A DNA stretch of 47,998 nt from Virgibacillus alimentarius (GCF_000709085.1 NZ_JFBD01000008.1:1-47998); one strand, 5' to 3'. Positions 1 through 9,557 are shown, counted from the first letter of the stretch. Program-made: numbers and translations. The notes: generated by a model not told the origin, from the letters alone.

Positions 1-1
1 A

Positions 2-769
2 AGTAATAGATATTTAGGTAACATCGGCTTGAAACCAGCCCGAGCAGAGGATAAAGAAGCCAAGAGGAAGGCAGACCAAAAGCAAACCCTTACAAAAAAA
101 GAGAAAAAAAGAACATTGGCAATTATGATCCTTGCATGCTTTGTTGTTTTTTTCTGGGCCGGATTTGAACAAGCAGGAAGTTCATTTACGTTATACACTA
201 AAAACTTTGTGGATCGAGAAGTATTTGGATACCTCGTACCTGTTTCTTGGTTCCAATCACTAAATCCATTATTCATTATTATCCTTGCACCAATCATATC
301 AGCACTATGGATAAAACTTTCTAAAACAAAAAACGGTGATTTAAAAACTACAACGAAAATGGGCTTAGGTATGATCCTGCTCGGATTGGGATTTATGATT
401 CTCATACCTGCAGTTTTACACACAGGCAGCAATGAAGAAAATATTATCGCGAAAGCACATATTGCCTTTATTATATTTACTTATTTGTTCCACACCTTAG
501 GTGAACTATGTTTATCCCCAGTAGGATTATCACTGGTCAGTAAGGTAGCACCACTTAAAATTGCCTCTCTACTTATGGGCGTATGGATGTCTGCAATTGG
601 AGTTGCCAATCTTATAGCAGGGCAATTGGCGGCCTTGACTGCCTCTCTAGGTTATATGGAAATATTTATTGCCATTGGCGGATTAGCCATTTCACTTGGG
701 ATCATTCTCCTTTTCGTTTCAGGAAAGCTAACTTCTATGATGAGCGAATATGATGAAGTGAAAGAATAA
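2..769 (+). CDS. POT-family di-/tripeptide transporter, C-terminal part
   Basis: The reading frame is open from the first bases of the window, so this is the C-terminal portion of a gene that begins upstream; an internal TTG at 29 is not a real start. The protein has a charged cytoplasmic linker rich in Lys and Glu, then about six hydrophobic helices. Segments such as FFWAGFEQAGSS and the GELCLSPVGLSLVSK helix are typical of proton-dependent oligopeptide transporters of the DtpT type. The family imports di- and tripeptides across the cytoplasmic membrane with protons. No clear terminator follows in the 140 bases before the next gene. The family call is firm; the exact substrate range is inferred. 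Confidence 0.88.
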   Translation, partial: SNRYLGNIGLKPARAEDKEAKRKADQKQTLTKKEKKRTLAIMILACFVVFFWAGFEQAGSSFTLYTKNFVDREVFGYLVPVSWFQSLNPLFIIILAPIISALWIKLSKTKNGDLKTTTKMGLGMILLGLGFMILIPAVLHTGSNEENIIAKAHIAFIIFTYLFHTLGELCLSPVGLSLVSKVAPLKIASLLMGVWMSAIGVANLIAGQLAALTASLGYMEIFIAIGGLAISLGIILLFVSGKLTSMMSEYDEVKE

Positions 770-913
770 TCAATAGAGACTAACTATATAAAGTCAATAG
801 TGCTAGCGACAAAGATTTTGGTCAAAAACATACAAATTTTATTTACTGCATTTATTAACCATGTATAATATACTTAATATAAAATAAACTAATCATGTAA
901 AGGTGGGGTTCTT

Positions 914-1264
914 TTGACTTCAAAAAACAATAATCAAACATTACCTCCAAAAACTTGTACCATCGAAAGGCTTATAACCAAACCTAAAGATATCGAAAAA
1001 GTAATCAACGGCAAAAAGACTGCTACTCGAAGAAATGGCAGGTACGCTGATGTTGGCGAAATCATGGAGTTGAATAACCATAAATACAGAGTGGAACAAG
1101 TTTATACGCAAAAGCTTGGTGAAGTAACAGAGGACGATGCCAAACAGGAAGGCTATGATAATTTAGATGAATATAAACAAGCTATATTATCTCTCCATCC
1201 CGGTATGAAATGGGTGCCTAAAATGGAAGTCTGGGTCCATGAATTTGCACCTTTCGAGAAATAA
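914..1264 (+). CDS. ASCH-domain protein
   Basis: This 116-residue protein shows the ASCH pattern: an early 'LITKPKDIEKVINGKKTATRR' region with the conserved GKKTATRR turn, a central beta segment, and the 'EDDAKQEGY' motif before the C terminus. ASCH domains are RNA/nucleotide-binding beta-barrels related to PUA domains, and some members hydrolyse N4-acetylcytidine, but the function here is not known. The start is TTG at 914, chosen because AAAGGTGGGG ends about 5 bases before it and no ATG lies nearby. It stands alone and converges with the next gene through a long hairpin terminator. Confidence 0.8.
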   Translation: MTSKNNNQTLPPKTCTIERLITKPKDIEKVINGKKTATRRNGRYADVGEIMELNNHKYRVEQVYTQKLGEVTEDDAKQEGYDNLDEYKQAILSLHPGMKWVPKMEVWVHEFAPFEK

Positions 1265-1280
1265 ATTGGTCATTCGTTCA

Positions 1281-1339
1281 CAAGGAAAGTTATAAAAACA
1301 CGTGAGAAATTATCTCACGTGTTTTTATAACTTTCCTTG
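1281..1339. terminator. bidirectional terminator, 27-bp perfect inverted repeat
   Basis: Bases 1281-1307 and 1313-1339 are perfect reverse complements around a 5-base loop (AATTA). The inner arm carries CACGTGAGA and is bordered by runs of A or T, so it can end transcripts from both strands. The right arm covers the last five codons and stop of the leftward gene at 1325. Confidence 0.85.
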
Positions 1340-1576
1340 ATCCATCATTTCTACCACATCATCGATAGCAAACTCTTTTCCGTTTAATATATCTAACTTC
1401 ATTTGCTGCACTTTTTTCCTTGGCTTATTTTCAGACTCATCACTTATTGGTATCTTTGGTTTTTCAATGAGTGACACAACATATTTCTTGTCATCGATTT
1501 CAATAACCGAATCCTCATCTTTTAGTATTTCTTTAATTAACTTTGCATCATACCCTTGCAGTTTCTTCAAACTCAC
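1325..1576 (-). CDS. small hypothetical protein
   Basis: I do not recognise a family with certainty. The 83-residue product is highly charged. It has an N-terminal beta-like stretch (VIEIDDKKYVVSLIEKP), a Lys-rich middle and an acidic helix (FAIDDVVEMMDQGKL). This layout vaguely resembles Phd/YefM-like antitoxins, but no toxin gene is adjacent, so that idea is weak. The longest frame starts at GTG 1576, but GGGGGA lies only about 2 bases away. TTG at 1570 has better spacing to the same site and may be the true start. The 3' end is embedded in the long inverted repeat. Confidence 0.6.
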   Translation of the reverse strand: MSLKKLQGYDAKLIKEILKDEDSVIEIDDKKYVVSLIEKPKIPISDESENKPRKKVQQMKLDILNGKEFAIDDVVEMMDQGKL

Positions 1577-1904
1577 TCTCCCCCTTAGTATAGGTTAATG
1601 ATTATTTGAATCAACTAACTTCCCCCATCTTTTCGAACCATTACCCCAATCGTGAACATTTAAACCTTTTCTTGCAGAAAGGCGAAATATTTTTATTAGT
1701 GTGTAACACTAGTTCATAATAAGGCTTCATTTCCTAAAGTGATGCATTGGTTGAATCTGTTTGCCTAACATTTAAAATATGTTGGTTCAAGAAATATATT
1801 CTACACAATATAAAAGAGGTCGTCAAATTTATTAAACTATTCGGATAACTTTTAAAAATAGGTATACAACTAGACTGATTTTAACTATTATTCAAATAAA
1901 TATA

Positions 1905-1934
1905 TTGCTATCAATCATTAGACATGGTTATAAT
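1905..1934 (+). promoter_or_regulatory. sigma-A promoter of hom-thrC-thrB
   Basis: TTGCTA (1905-1910), an 18-base spacer and a perfect TATAAT (1929-1934) lie 45 bases before the hom start. The rest of the 400-base gap upstream (1577-1900) shows no gene, T-box or other riboswitch that I can recognise. Confidence 0.65.
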
Positions 1935-1939
1935 GTCTA
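1919..1939. promoter_or_regulatory. candidate operator over the hom -10 box
   Basis: TAGACAT (1919-1925) and ATGTCTA (1933-1939) are perfect inverted halves separated by 7 bases, giving 14-bp centre spacing. The repeat covers the -10 box, so a dimeric repressor bound here would block transcription of the threonine operon. The regulator is not identified. Confidence 0.45.
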
Positions 1940-1978
1940 TATTAAGGAAAAAGTTCTGTTATAAAATGAGGTGGGAAT

Positions 1979-3293
1979 ATGAGTAGTAATAGTAATATAT
2001 CTGTCGGTTTATTAGGTTTAGGTACAGTTGGTTCCGGAGTGATTAACCTGATTGAAAATCACCAAGAGGAACTCGTTCATGAATTAGGGTGTGGCGTTAA
2101 TGTAAAAGGTGTATTGGTTCGTAATTTAGACAAAACACGTGATGTTAATATCAATCCTGAATATCTCACCACAAATCCTGAAGATGTATTAAATAACCCT
2201 GAAATTGATGTTGTCATCGAAGTTATGGGTGGTATAGAAGAAGCACGAAATCATATATTAAAAGCTTTCGCTGCCAAAAAAAAATGTTGTAACAGCAAAT
2301 AAGGACCTAATCGCTTTACACGGGGCTGAACTCCATCAGGCAGCAAGTGAGAATAAATGTGACTTACTTTATGAAGCCAGTGTTGCTGGTGGAATTCCAA
2401 TATTACGCGGCCTATCTGATGGCCTTGTTGCTGATAAAATACAAAAAGTAATGGGAATTGTTAATGGAACTACTAATTATATACTAACAAAAATGGATGA
2501 CGAAGGTGTTCCTTATGATGATGCACTAAAAGAAGCACAGGAACTTGGTTTTGCAGAGGCAGATCCTACAGCAGATGTTGAGGGGCTAGACGCCGCTAGA
2601 AAAATGGCAATTTTAGCACGTCTTGCTTTTTCAACACCGGTAGATTTGAACGATGTTGAAGTAAGCGGAATTTCCGATCTGGAATTAACTGATTTCCAAT
2701 ACGGAAAGAAGTTAGGCTTCACGATGAAATTGATCGGTATTGCAAACTTTGACAATAACCAGGTAGAGGTGAGCGTACAACCTGTATTTCTTAAGAGCGA
2801 TCATCCGCTCGCAAATGTGAAGAATGAGTATAATGCTGTATATGTCAATGGAGAAGCCGTTGGAGAAACAATGTTTTATGGCCCAGGAGCAGGAAGTTTA
2901 CCAACTGCTACTGCCGTTATGTCGGATGTCGTTTCTGTTATTAAAAATAAATTATTAGGTGTAAATGGACATCGTTTTACTAAGCCGCGGTTTGAAAAAG
3001 TATTAAAAAAACCAGAAAACCGCTATGGTCAGTTTTATTTCAGATTGCATGTAAAAGATGAAGTCGGGGCTTTCACAACAATATCTTCTCTATTTAACCA
3101 ATTAAATATCAGCTTCGAACGTATACTACAAGCTCCTATTAAACCGGAAAACCGTAATGAATTAGCTGAGGTAATTGTCGTTACACACGAGACATCATTG
3201 GATAAATTTAAGAAAGTATTAGAAGACCTGCAGAACGTAGAAGTTGTCGAGGAAGTAAAAAGCTATTTCCGAATTGAAGGAGATGTCGAATAA
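1979..3293 (+). pseudogene. hom: homoserine dehydrogenase, frame broken at an A9 run
   Basis: Homoserine dehydrogenase reduces aspartate semialdehyde to homoserine with NAD(P)H, the branch to threonine and methionine. The N-terminal part (1979-2302) has the Rossmann GLGTVG motif at residues 13-18. It ends prematurely because of nine A residues at 2276-2284. With eight A's the frame continues as KKNVVTANKDLI, exactly as expected, then YEASVAGGIPIL, the catalytic VNGTTNYILTKM segment and a C-terminal ACT domain that senses threonine. The corrected length, about 437 codons, matches the family. The stop is followed directly by the thrC ATG. The extra base may be a sequencing error, a true mutation, or a site read by transcriptional slippage. 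SD AGGTGGG precedes the ATG. Confidence 0.9.
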
Positions 3294-4355
3294 ATGAATT
3301 GGTCTGGATTAATTCAACACTATAAATCATTTTTACCTGTAACAGAGGAAACTCCTGCTCTTACACTTAACGAAGGGAATACACCTTTCATTTACTTTCC
3401 TCACCTATCTGAACAATTAGGGATCGAATTATATGGAAAGGTGGAAGGTGCAAATCCAACCGGTTCTTTTAAAGACCGCGGTATGGTTATGGCTGTTGCC
3501 AAGGCAGCTGAAAAAGGAAGCAAATCTGTTATTTGTGCATCCACTGGTAATACATCTGCTGCTGCAGCCGCCTACGCAGCTAAAGCAGGTATGCGCGCAA
3601 TTATTGTCATTCCAAAAGGGAAAGTCGCTCTCGGAAAGTTAGCTCAAGCAGTCATGTACGGGGCAGAAATCGTTGAAATTGATGGCAACTTCGACGACGC
3701 TCTGAAAATGGTACGGCATATAAGTGAAACAGCACCTGTCACACTTGTGAATTCAGTGAATCCATATCGTCTGGAAGGACAAAAAACAGCCGCTTTTGAA
3801 ATTTGTGATTATCTGGGAAAAGCACCTGATTATCTTGCTATCCCAGTAGGTAATGCTGGAAATATTAGCGCCTATTGGAAAGGTTTTAAGGAGTATCACG
3901 AAGCAAAACAGACAGGTCTTCCAAAAATGTTTGGTTTTGAAGCAGAGGGAGCTGCCGCTATTGTCAAAAACAAAGTGATCAGCCAGCCAGAAACAGTTGC
4001 TACAGCAATCCGGATTGGAAACCCTGCGAGTTGGGACCTTGCAGTCAAAGCAAAGGAAGAATCAGGTGGTATCATTAATGCAGTAACTGATGAAGAAATC
4101 ACGAACGCCTTTAAGCTTCTTCCAAGCAAAGAAGGAATCTTTGCTGAGCCGGGTTCTTGTGCATCTATCGCGGGCGTTATTCAACAATGTAAGGATGGAA
4201 AAATAACACCCGGAAGTACAGTTGCCGCTGTATTAACGGGGAATGGGTTAAAAGATCCTCAAACAGCAATGGATCAAATAAACGTTGACCCAATCACACT
4301 TCCAAATGACGAAGAAAAGGTTACGGAATATATAACAAATATGGTGAAGTCATGA
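3294..4355 (+). CDS. thrC: threonine synthase
   Basis: This PLP enzyme converts O-phospho-L-homoserine to L-threonine and phosphate, the last step of threonine synthesis. The product has 353 residues, as usual for the short Bacillus form. Lys60 in [11 protein letters not shown] is the PLP-anchoring lysine, [16 protein letters not shown] forms the phosphate/substrate loop, and [12 protein letters not shown] is the PLP phosphate-binding loop. It starts at the base after the hom stop and overlaps thrB by four bases (ATGA), so the three genes form one translationally coupled operon. Confidence 0.96.
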   Translation: MNWSGLIQHYKSFLPVTEETPALTLNEGNTPFIYFPHLSEQLGIELYGKVEGANPTGSFKDRGMVMAVAKAAEKGSKSVICASTGNTSAAAAAYAAKAGMRAIIVIPKGKVALGKLAQAVMYGAEIVEIDGNFDDALKMVRHISETAPVTLVNSVNPYRLEGQKTAAFEICDYLGKAPDYLAIPVGNAGNISAYWKGFKEYHEAKQTGLPKMFGFEAEGAAAIVKNKVISQPETVATAIRIGNPASWDLAVKAKEESGGIINAVTDEEITNAFKLLPSKEGIFAEPGSCASIAGVIQQCKDGKITPGSTVAAVLTGNGLKDPQTAMDQINVDPITLPNDEEKVTEYITNMVKS

Positions 4356-5257
4356 ATAAATTCACGATAGCTGTTCCAGCCAGCACTGCAAACATTGGAC
4401 CTGGATTTGATTCGGCTGGCATGGCGTTAAACAAATATTTAAATGTACAAGTAATCGAGCAGGAAAAATGGGAGATTGAAAATCACTCTCCTCTTTTACC
4501 TTCCGTTGCTACATACACCGATCATTTTATTTATAAAGTGGCCAAGCAAATTGCAGAAAAGTACGGGAAAATGCTTCGAGCGTGTAAATTAGTTATTTAT
4601 AGTGATATCCCATTAGCACGCGGGCTCGGAAGTAGTGCATCTGCAGTTCTTGCAGGTATTGAACTCGCAAATCAACTTTGCAGTCTTTCTTTAACGCTTG
4701 AAGATAAGCTAAAACTCGCTACAGAGATCGAAGGACACCCCGATAATGTAGCACCTGTTATATTTGGAGGTATGGTTATTTCGGCTGTAATGAGTCATCA
4801 GTCCATTCATTATTTTCAATTACCAAACCTTGATTTGGATACTGTGGTGTATATTCCAAATATCGAACTTTCTACGGAAGCTGCTCGGAGTGTACTTCCA
4901 AATTCTTTTTCCAGAGACGATGCTACTGCTGCTAGTGGAATTAGCAACCTTATGATCGCCTCTCTTATATCCGGAGACTATAACTTAGCAGGAAAAATGA
5001 TGGAACAAGATGTATTTCATGAACCATATAGGGCAGAACTGATTCCAAACTATCAAATGATCAAGCAGGAGGCTAAAAGTCAAGGAGCATATGGAACAGT
5101 TATTAGTGGGGCTGGACCTACGATGATCTCTTTTGTACCTAGAGGACAAGGGACAAAGATTGCATCATTTATGAAAGAAAAACTTTCAGATTACGAAGTC
5201 GATGCATTAGTCATAGATCAGACTGGATTACAGGTTCATCAAGATTTAATAAAATAA
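4352..5257 (+). CDS. thrB: homoserine kinase
   Basis: A GHMP-family kinase that phosphorylates L-homoserine with ATP to give the ThrC substrate. It has 301 residues. The diagnostic ATP-binding motif [16 protein letters not shown] is at about residues 87-102, the N-terminal [18 protein letters not shown] is typical of ThrB, and [13 protein letters not shown] is the C-terminal GHMP motif. The ATG overlaps the thrC stop (ATGA). The stop codon lies inside the left arm of the operon terminator. Confidence 0.96.
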   Translation: MNKFTIAVPASTANIGPGFDSAGMALNKYLNVQVIEQEKWEIENHSPLLPSVATYTDHFIYKVAKQIAEKYGKMLRACKLVIYSDIPLARGLGSSASAVLAGIELANQLCSLSLTLEDKLKLATEIEGHPDNVAPVIFGGMVISAVMSHQSIHYFQLPNLDLDTVVYIPNIELSTEAARSVLPNSFSRDDATAASGISNLMIASLISGDYNLAGKMMEQDVFHEPYRAELIPNYQMIKQEAKSQGAYGTVISGAGPTMISFVPRGQGTKIASFMKEKLSDYEVDALVIDQTGLQVHQDLIK

Positions 5258-5287
5258 AGCTGCGGAATCATAAACCGCAGCTTTATT
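5253..5287. terminator. bidirectional terminator after thrB
   Basis: A perfect 13-bp stem (5253-5265 with 5275-5287; GC core GCTGCGG/CCGCAGC, A/T-rich ends) with a 9-base loop. It sits between the convergent thrB and thioesterase genes and its left arm contains the thrB stop. Confidence 0.88.
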
Positions 5288-5297
5288 AGTGTACTAC

Positions 5298-5768
5298 TCA
5301 TCTTATTAGAGATCTCTTCTTTCTATTTTCTCTTCTCTTAGGTGCTGTTTCATATAAGTGCTTCTCCTCTTCCGTTTCAGGAAAAACTTTTGGTACGGAA
5401 ATAGGCTTACCTTGTTCATTTACAGCAACCAGTGTCAAAAACGATTCAGTTGTTAATCTTACTTCATCTTTTATAAGGTCATGAGCTGTAACTTTCACAT
5501 ATACTTCCATAGAGCTTGTACCTGTATATGTAACACATGCTTCTAACGTTAATGCATCACCTGCCGTAGCGGAAGAAACAAAATCAACCGAATCAATGGA
5601 AGCTGTTACGACTGTACTATTCGCATGCTTCATTGCTGAAAGTGCAGCAATTTCATCAATATATGCAAGGACCTTCCCTCCAAATATTGTATCTAAATGA
5701 TTCGTATCAGGAGGTAGAATCAACCTTGTTTGCACCGTTCTAGAATGATTAATGGAAAAACTTTTCAT
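5298..5768 (-). CDS. acyl-CoA thioesterase, hotdog fold (YkhA-like)
   Basis: A 156-residue single hotdog domain of the cytosolic acyl-CoA hydrolase group. The LPPDTNHLDTIFGGKVLAYID segment holds the family's catalytic Asn/Asp region and central helix, and the VDSVDFVSSATAGDALTLE strand is also typical. The family hydrolyses medium to long acyl-CoA esters to fatty acid and CoA; the substrate here is not predictable. The C terminus is a basic tail (KRRENRKKRS). The start is ATG 5768 behind AGGGGGAT. It is monocistronic and convergent with thrB. Confidence 0.88.
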   Translation of the reverse strand: MKSFSINHSRTVQTRLILPPDTNHLDTIFGGKVLAYIDEIAALSAMKHANSTVVTASIDSVDFVSSATAGDALTLEACVTYTGTSSMEVYVKVTAHDLIKDEVRLTTESFLTLVAVNEQGKPISVPKVFPETEEEKHLYETAPKRRENRKKRSLIR

Positions 5769-5923
5769 TTATATAATCCCCCTATTTTTTTGCAAAGGAT
5801 CTGAGTCATTTCCCTTTTATTTGCTTGTCTGAAATATTAATTAATCCCAAGGATACATGGTGTGTTTCTCCTTTTTTTGACCTATTGATTATACCATGAA
5901 TAGAATCATTTACAAAAGATCAC

Positions 5924-5950
5924 TTGATTTTAGGGCTAATTTTCCGATAT
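5924..5950 (+). promoter_or_regulatory. possible sigma-D promoter of hemAT
   Basis: TCCGATAT at 5943-5950 differs by one base from the sigma-D -10 box (GCCGATAT). The -35 position, 15 bases upstream (TTGA, 5924-5927), is a weak match to TAAA. Chemotaxis receptor genes are usual sigma-D targets in Bacillus, which supports the reading, but the -35 box is poor. Confidence 0.4.
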
Positions 5951-5990
5951 TAATAGTGTCAAATTAATAAAGTTAGGAGATACAATTATT

Positions 5991-7307
5991 ATGAAATTAT
6001 CCTTATTTAAAAAGAATATACCCCAAACGGCGGATTCTTTACTAAATGTAAGTAAACAAATGAAACCAATATTACAAGTATCACCTGGGTCTGATTTAGA
6101 GGACCAATTAAACATGCTTGATTTGACAATAGCAGATTTAGCTGTGGCCCAAGTACTACTGCCTTATATTGAAAAAAACATTTTTCCTATTGTTGATTGT
6201 TTTTATGAAAATCTAGAAAAACACGCACCACTAATCGATATTATTAACCAATATAGTTCTATTGAACAATTAAAAAAATCATTAAGAAGACATATTGTTG
6301 AAATGTTTTCAGGAGTTATAACGGATGATTTTATTACAAAACGAAAAAAAATTGCTATTATTCATGTTAAAATTGGGTTAACACAAAAATGGTATATTGC
6401 CTCCTTCCAAAAAATTTTTCACAGTGTAACCGAATTGTTGTACAAACACTTTAAATCAGAAGAGGATTTGCTACTGGGTGTTCATACGATAAATAAACTC
6501 CTTAATTTAGAGCAACAGGTAGTATTGGAGGCTTATGATGATGAAATAATGGAGATAAAAGATCAGGAATCAAAATTTAAAACAGATATTGTTCAGTCAT
6601 TAGAGCAGACATCAACGGAGCTGGCCTCTTTAGCAGAAGAGACTACCGCTTCTATCGAAGAAATAACAGCACAAATCAATATGATTACGACTAACTCGAA
6701 AGCAGGTACCGAAATAGCGGAAGAAGCAAAAGATGCGGCTGAACAAGGAAAAAGCCGACTAAATGTAATGGATAACTCTTTAGAGGGCATGGAATCCAGT
6801 GTGATCAAAGTCAATGAGGAAATCTCAAGTCTAGAAACAACTTCAAACCAGATAAAATCAATCATTGAAATTGTTAAGTCAATAGCAGATCAAACCAATT
6901 TATTAGCCTTAAATGCCTCCATTGAAGCTGCTCATGCAGGAGAACATGGGCGCGGATTCGCGGTAGTTGCAGACGAGGTGCGTAAATTAGCTGAACAAAC
7001 AGGTAAATCAGTCATGAATGTTACACAATTGGTAAATAAGACCAATAGTCAGGTTGGTGTAAGTGCCTCATCAATGGAGGAAGCAAGCGAGCATTTACTA
7101 GCGGTACGCGAACAAATGAAAAATACCGAAATTGCCTTTGAGAGAATCGATAATCGGATGAAAGACACCAAACTGACAAATCAAAGTATACAAAGCGATT
7201 TAGAAGGATTAGATCAGGTAACAAATGATATTGTCCAGGCAGCAACAACCATTTCCGAGTCGGCAGATCAAATCAATCGAATGTTAGAAAAGGCAAATAA
7301 AGGATAA
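5991..7307 (+). CDS. hemAT: haem-based aerotaxis transducer HemAT
   Basis: A soluble chemoreceptor that binds O2 at haem and signals to CheA/CheW. The N-terminal 180 residues form a globin-coupled sensor domain. His125 in [10 protein letters not shown] fits the proximal haem ligand and Tyr72 in CFYENLE fits the distal tyrosine of Bacillus HemAT. There is no transmembrane segment. The C-terminal half is a methyl-accepting coiled coil with the conserved hairpin [20 protein letters not shown] and [16 protein letters not shown] near residues 300-337. The length of 438 is normal. SD TTAGGAGAT precedes the ATG. It is monocistronic, with no strong terminator seen downstream. Confidence 0.95.
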   Translation: MKLSLFKKNIPQTADSLLNVSKQMKPILQVSPGSDLEDQLNMLDLTIADLAVAQVLLPYIEKNIFPIVDCFYENLEKHAPLIDIINQYSSIEQLKKSLRRHIVEMFSGVITDDFITKRKKIAIIHVKIGLTQKWYIASFQKIFHSVTELLYKHFKSEEDLLLGVHTINKLLNLEQQVVLEAYDDEIMEIKDQESKFKTDIVQSLEQTSTELASLAEETTASIEEITAQINMITTNSKAGTEIAEEAKDAAEQGKSRLNVMDNSLEGMESSVIKVNEEISSLETTSNQIKSIIEIVKSIADQTNLLALNASIEAAHAGEHGRGFAVVADEVRKLAEQTGKSVMNVTQLVNKTNSQVGVSASSMEEASEHLLAVREQMKNTEIAFERIDNRMKDTKLTNQSIQSDLEGLDQVTNDIVQAATTISESADQINRMLEKANKG

Positions 7308-7389
7308 TATAGCATCCATCACCACTTTCTTTTCATCATGATAATTTAAGAAAGTAGTGTACTGATCAAACACTTAGGGAGTGACGTGC

Positions 7390-7842
7390 TTGAAGAAAAT
7401 TTATGTTGATGCAGATGCAAGTCCAGTAAATGATATTGTTATTTCCATTGCAAAAAATGCTAACATTCCAGTAGTGCTTGTTAAAAGCTTTGACCATTTT
7501 TCACATCAAGAAGAGACAGTAGGCGTACAAACTGTTTATGTTGACTCTGGAGCAGATGCAGCAGATTATCGAATCATGGAATTAGCAAATCATGGTGATA
7601 TTTTAATTACACAGGACTATGGTCTGGCCTCACTTGGTTTAGGCAGAGATTGCATCGTCCTTCATCCTAGAGGTTTTGCATATACGGATACGAATATTGA
7701 CCAGCTGCTAGCCTCACGTCATGTGAATGCGAAAGCAAGAAGAAGCGGACAAAGAACGAAAGGGCCAAAGCCATTTACGGATGAGGATAAACAGAAATTT
7801 CAAGCGCTTTTAGTAAAAACAATCAATAAAATGATTGGATAG
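7390..7842 (+). CDS. DUF188 (YaiI/YqxD) family protein
   Basis: The family is recognised from the N-terminal VDADASPV motif, the DYGLA segment and the C-terminal [14 protein letters not shown] stretch. It is a NYN/PIN-like fold and so may be a nuclease, but its function is not established. The start is set at TTG 7390 rather than GTG 7381. AGGGAGTGA at 7376-7384 is a ribosome site that would overlap the GTG but lies 5 bases before the TTG, and the resulting N terminus (MKKIYVDAD) matches the family. The product has 150 residues. Confidence 0.85.
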   Translation: MKKIYVDADASPVNDIVISIAKNANIPVVLVKSFDHFSHQEETVGVQTVYVDSGADAADYRIMELANHGDILITQDYGLASLGLGRDCIVLHPRGFAYTDTNIDQLLASRHVNAKARRSGQRTKGPKPFTDEDKQKFQALLVKTINKMIG

Positions 7843-8044
7843 AATAGCTTTTATGATCGCGCACTTCACCCCGCAGTGCTTTTTTAGATTAAACGTGACA
7901 AAGTGTGATTCACTTATTTTAGTTGGAAACTACTTAGCATAATGGATAATATATGTTAATATGATGGTTAATTTAATGCAAAGTAATCAAAGGTAGTATT
8001 ATTATTTTTACTGTTTACTACTAGATTAGAATGGAGTAACCAAC

Positions 8045-8605
8045 ATGAATATTGACGTATATTTATTCCAATTAATAAACAATTTAGCAAATAAGAATAC
8101 ATTGCTTGATCATTTTTTTATTTTACTTACTGATTTTAGTCCGTATATTATACTACTCATTTTAGTTTGGATCTGGTTCTTTAGAAAAGGCGATAAACGG
8201 ATAAACAAAAAAATCGTTCTATTTGCGATTTTTACTGCTATTTTGGCCATAGGAGCCAATTATCTTATCAATATATTCTATTTCAGACCACGTCCTTTTA
8301 CGGAAATAGAAGGACCCATTACCATGCTCATTGATAAAGCTGCAGATAGCCCGTCTTTCCCTAGTAACCATGCTACAGGCGCATTTGCAATTGCATTTGC
8401 CTTTTTTACAAAAGATAAGAGGCTTGGATCGGGATTAATCATACTCGCTATCCTTATAGCCATTTCACGAATTTTTGTAGGCGTCCATTATCCAACAGAT
8501 GTTGCTGCTGGTGCAATGATTGCATTTATCGCTTGTTTAGCTACTCATTCTTTGATGAATGATAAAGACCTGCGAAGTCGACAAAGATCAAGATATACAA
8601 GTTAA
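8045..8605 (+). CDS. PAP2-type undecaprenyl-diphosphatase (BcrC-like)
   Basis: An integral membrane phosphatase of 186 residues with about five hydrophobic helices. The three PAP2 motifs are visible: YFRPRPF (about 77-83), SFPSNHATG (about 103-111) and SRIFVGVHYPTD (about 140-151), which hold the catalytic His residues and Asp. BcrC-type enzymes dephosphorylate undecaprenyl diphosphate on the outer membrane face, recycling the cell-wall lipid carrier and giving bacitracin resistance. The first motif lacks the usual Lys, as in BcrC. SD is GGAGTAACCAAC before the ATG. A terminator follows directly. Another PAP2 lipid phosphatase role is possible. Confidence 0.82.
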   Translation: MNIDVYLFQLINNLANKNTLLDHFFILLTDFSPYIILLILVWIWFFRKGDKRINKKIVLFAIFTAILAIGANYLINIFYFRPRPFTEIEGPITMLIDKAADSPSFPSNHATGAFAIAFAFFTKDKRLGSGLIILAILIAISRIFVGVHYPTDVAAGAMIAFIACLATHSLMNDKDLRSRQRSRYTS

Positions 8606-8617
8606 ATGTTGAATCAC

Positions 8618-8648
8618 CACCATTTCCAAATAGGGAATGGTGTTTTTT
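8618..8648 (+). terminator. terminator after the PAP2 phosphatase
   Basis: A 10-bp stem (CACCATTTCC with GGGAATGGTG, one G-U pair), a 5-base loop and six T's at 8643-8648. Confidence 0.88.
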
Positions 8649-8717
8649 GTATTATATTAAAGTTGTACGAAATCAGCCTTAAAACCCATCAATTTTATTT
8701 GCAAAGCATTCCCAAAC

Positions 8718-8750
8718 AAAAAAGGTACAGGAGATTAGCCCCGTACCTTT
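8718..8750 (-). terminator. terminator of the ABC importer operon
   Basis: On the minus strand AAAGGTAC (8750-8743) pairs with GTACCTTT (8728-8721), and a T run continues to 8718. It lies just past the stop of the ATPase gene. Confidence 0.78.
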
Positions 8751-8761
8751 ATCCGTTATCA

Positions 8762-9556
8762 TTACCCTAATACTGCCTTATCACTTTCAAACTGCTCACC
8801 ACGTATTCTCTGGAATTCATGCAATAATTTTTCAATCGTTAGTGCTTGTTTTTCTTGACCTTCTACATCAAAAATAACTTGCCCTTTATCCATCATAAAC
8901 AACCTATTTCCTAAGTCCAATGCTTGTTGCATATTATGTGTAACCATTAGTGTAGTTAAATCAAATTTTTCAACTATATCATATGTCAATTGAGTAATCA
9001 GTTCTGCTCGTGAGGGATCGAGTGCTGCAGTATGTTCATCCAACAATAAGATATCCGGATCGGTGAAAGTAGCCATTAACAAGGAGAGTGCCTGGCGTTC
9101 TCCGCCTGAAAGCAATCCTACCTTTGCTGTCAAGCGATCTTCCAACCCTAAATTCAGAGTCTCTAAATATTCTCTAAACAATACCTTTCGTTTTGCAGTT
9201 ACACCTCGTCGCAATTTCCTTTTTTTATTACGCGCATAAGCCATTGCTAAATTTTCCTCAATCGTCATGGATGGTGCTGTTCCAGCCATAGGATCCTGAA
9301 ATACACGTCCAATAAAAGCCGATCGCTTATACTCAGGTAAATGTGTAACCTGCTTATTATTTATGGATATTTCACCTACATCTGGTGTTAGATTACCTGA
9401 AATTACATTCATTAAGGTGGACTTTCCTGCACCGTTACTTCCAATGATCGTTACAAAATCCCCTTTTTTCAATTCCAGTTTGATAGACTGTAAAGCTTTT
9501 TTTTCGTCTGGAGTTCCTTCATTAAAAGTAATAGCAATATCTTGTAATTGAAGCAT
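8762..9556 (-). CDS. ABC transporter ATP-binding protein (TrpXYZ-type importer)
   Basis: The ATPase of a three-gene importer. It has 264 residues, with Walker A GSNGAGKST (39-47), the signature LLSGGERQ near 146-153, Walker B DILLLDEH near 168-175 and the H-loop MVTHN. It belongs to the group that partners with the COG2984 substrate-binding lipoproteins and COG4120 permeases. The ATG is one base after the permease stop (TAATATG), with GGAGG in the end of the permease gene, so the two are coupled. It is the last gene of the operon. Confidence 0.88.
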   Translation of the reverse strand: MLQLQDIAITFNEGTPDEKKALQSIKLELKKGDFVTIIGSNGAGKSTLMNVISGNLTPDVGEISINNKQVTHLPEYKRSAFIGRVFQDPMAGTAPSMTIEENLAMAYARNKKRKLRRGVTAKRKVLFREYLETLNLGLEDRLTAKVGLLSGGERQALSLLMATFTDPDILLLDEHTAALDPSRAELITQLTYDIVEKFDLTTLMVTHNMQQALDLGNRLFMMDKGQVIFDVEGQEKQALTIEKLLHEFQRIRGEQFESDKAVLG

Positions 9557-9557
9557 A

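Noticed and set aside
1325-1576. Antitoxin of a toxin-antitoxin pair.
   Set aside because: Only a loose resemblance and no partner gene next to it.
7308-7389. A possible terminator after hemAT (ACTTTCTT with AAGAAAGT).
   Set aside because: The stem is imperfect and AT-only, with no T run.
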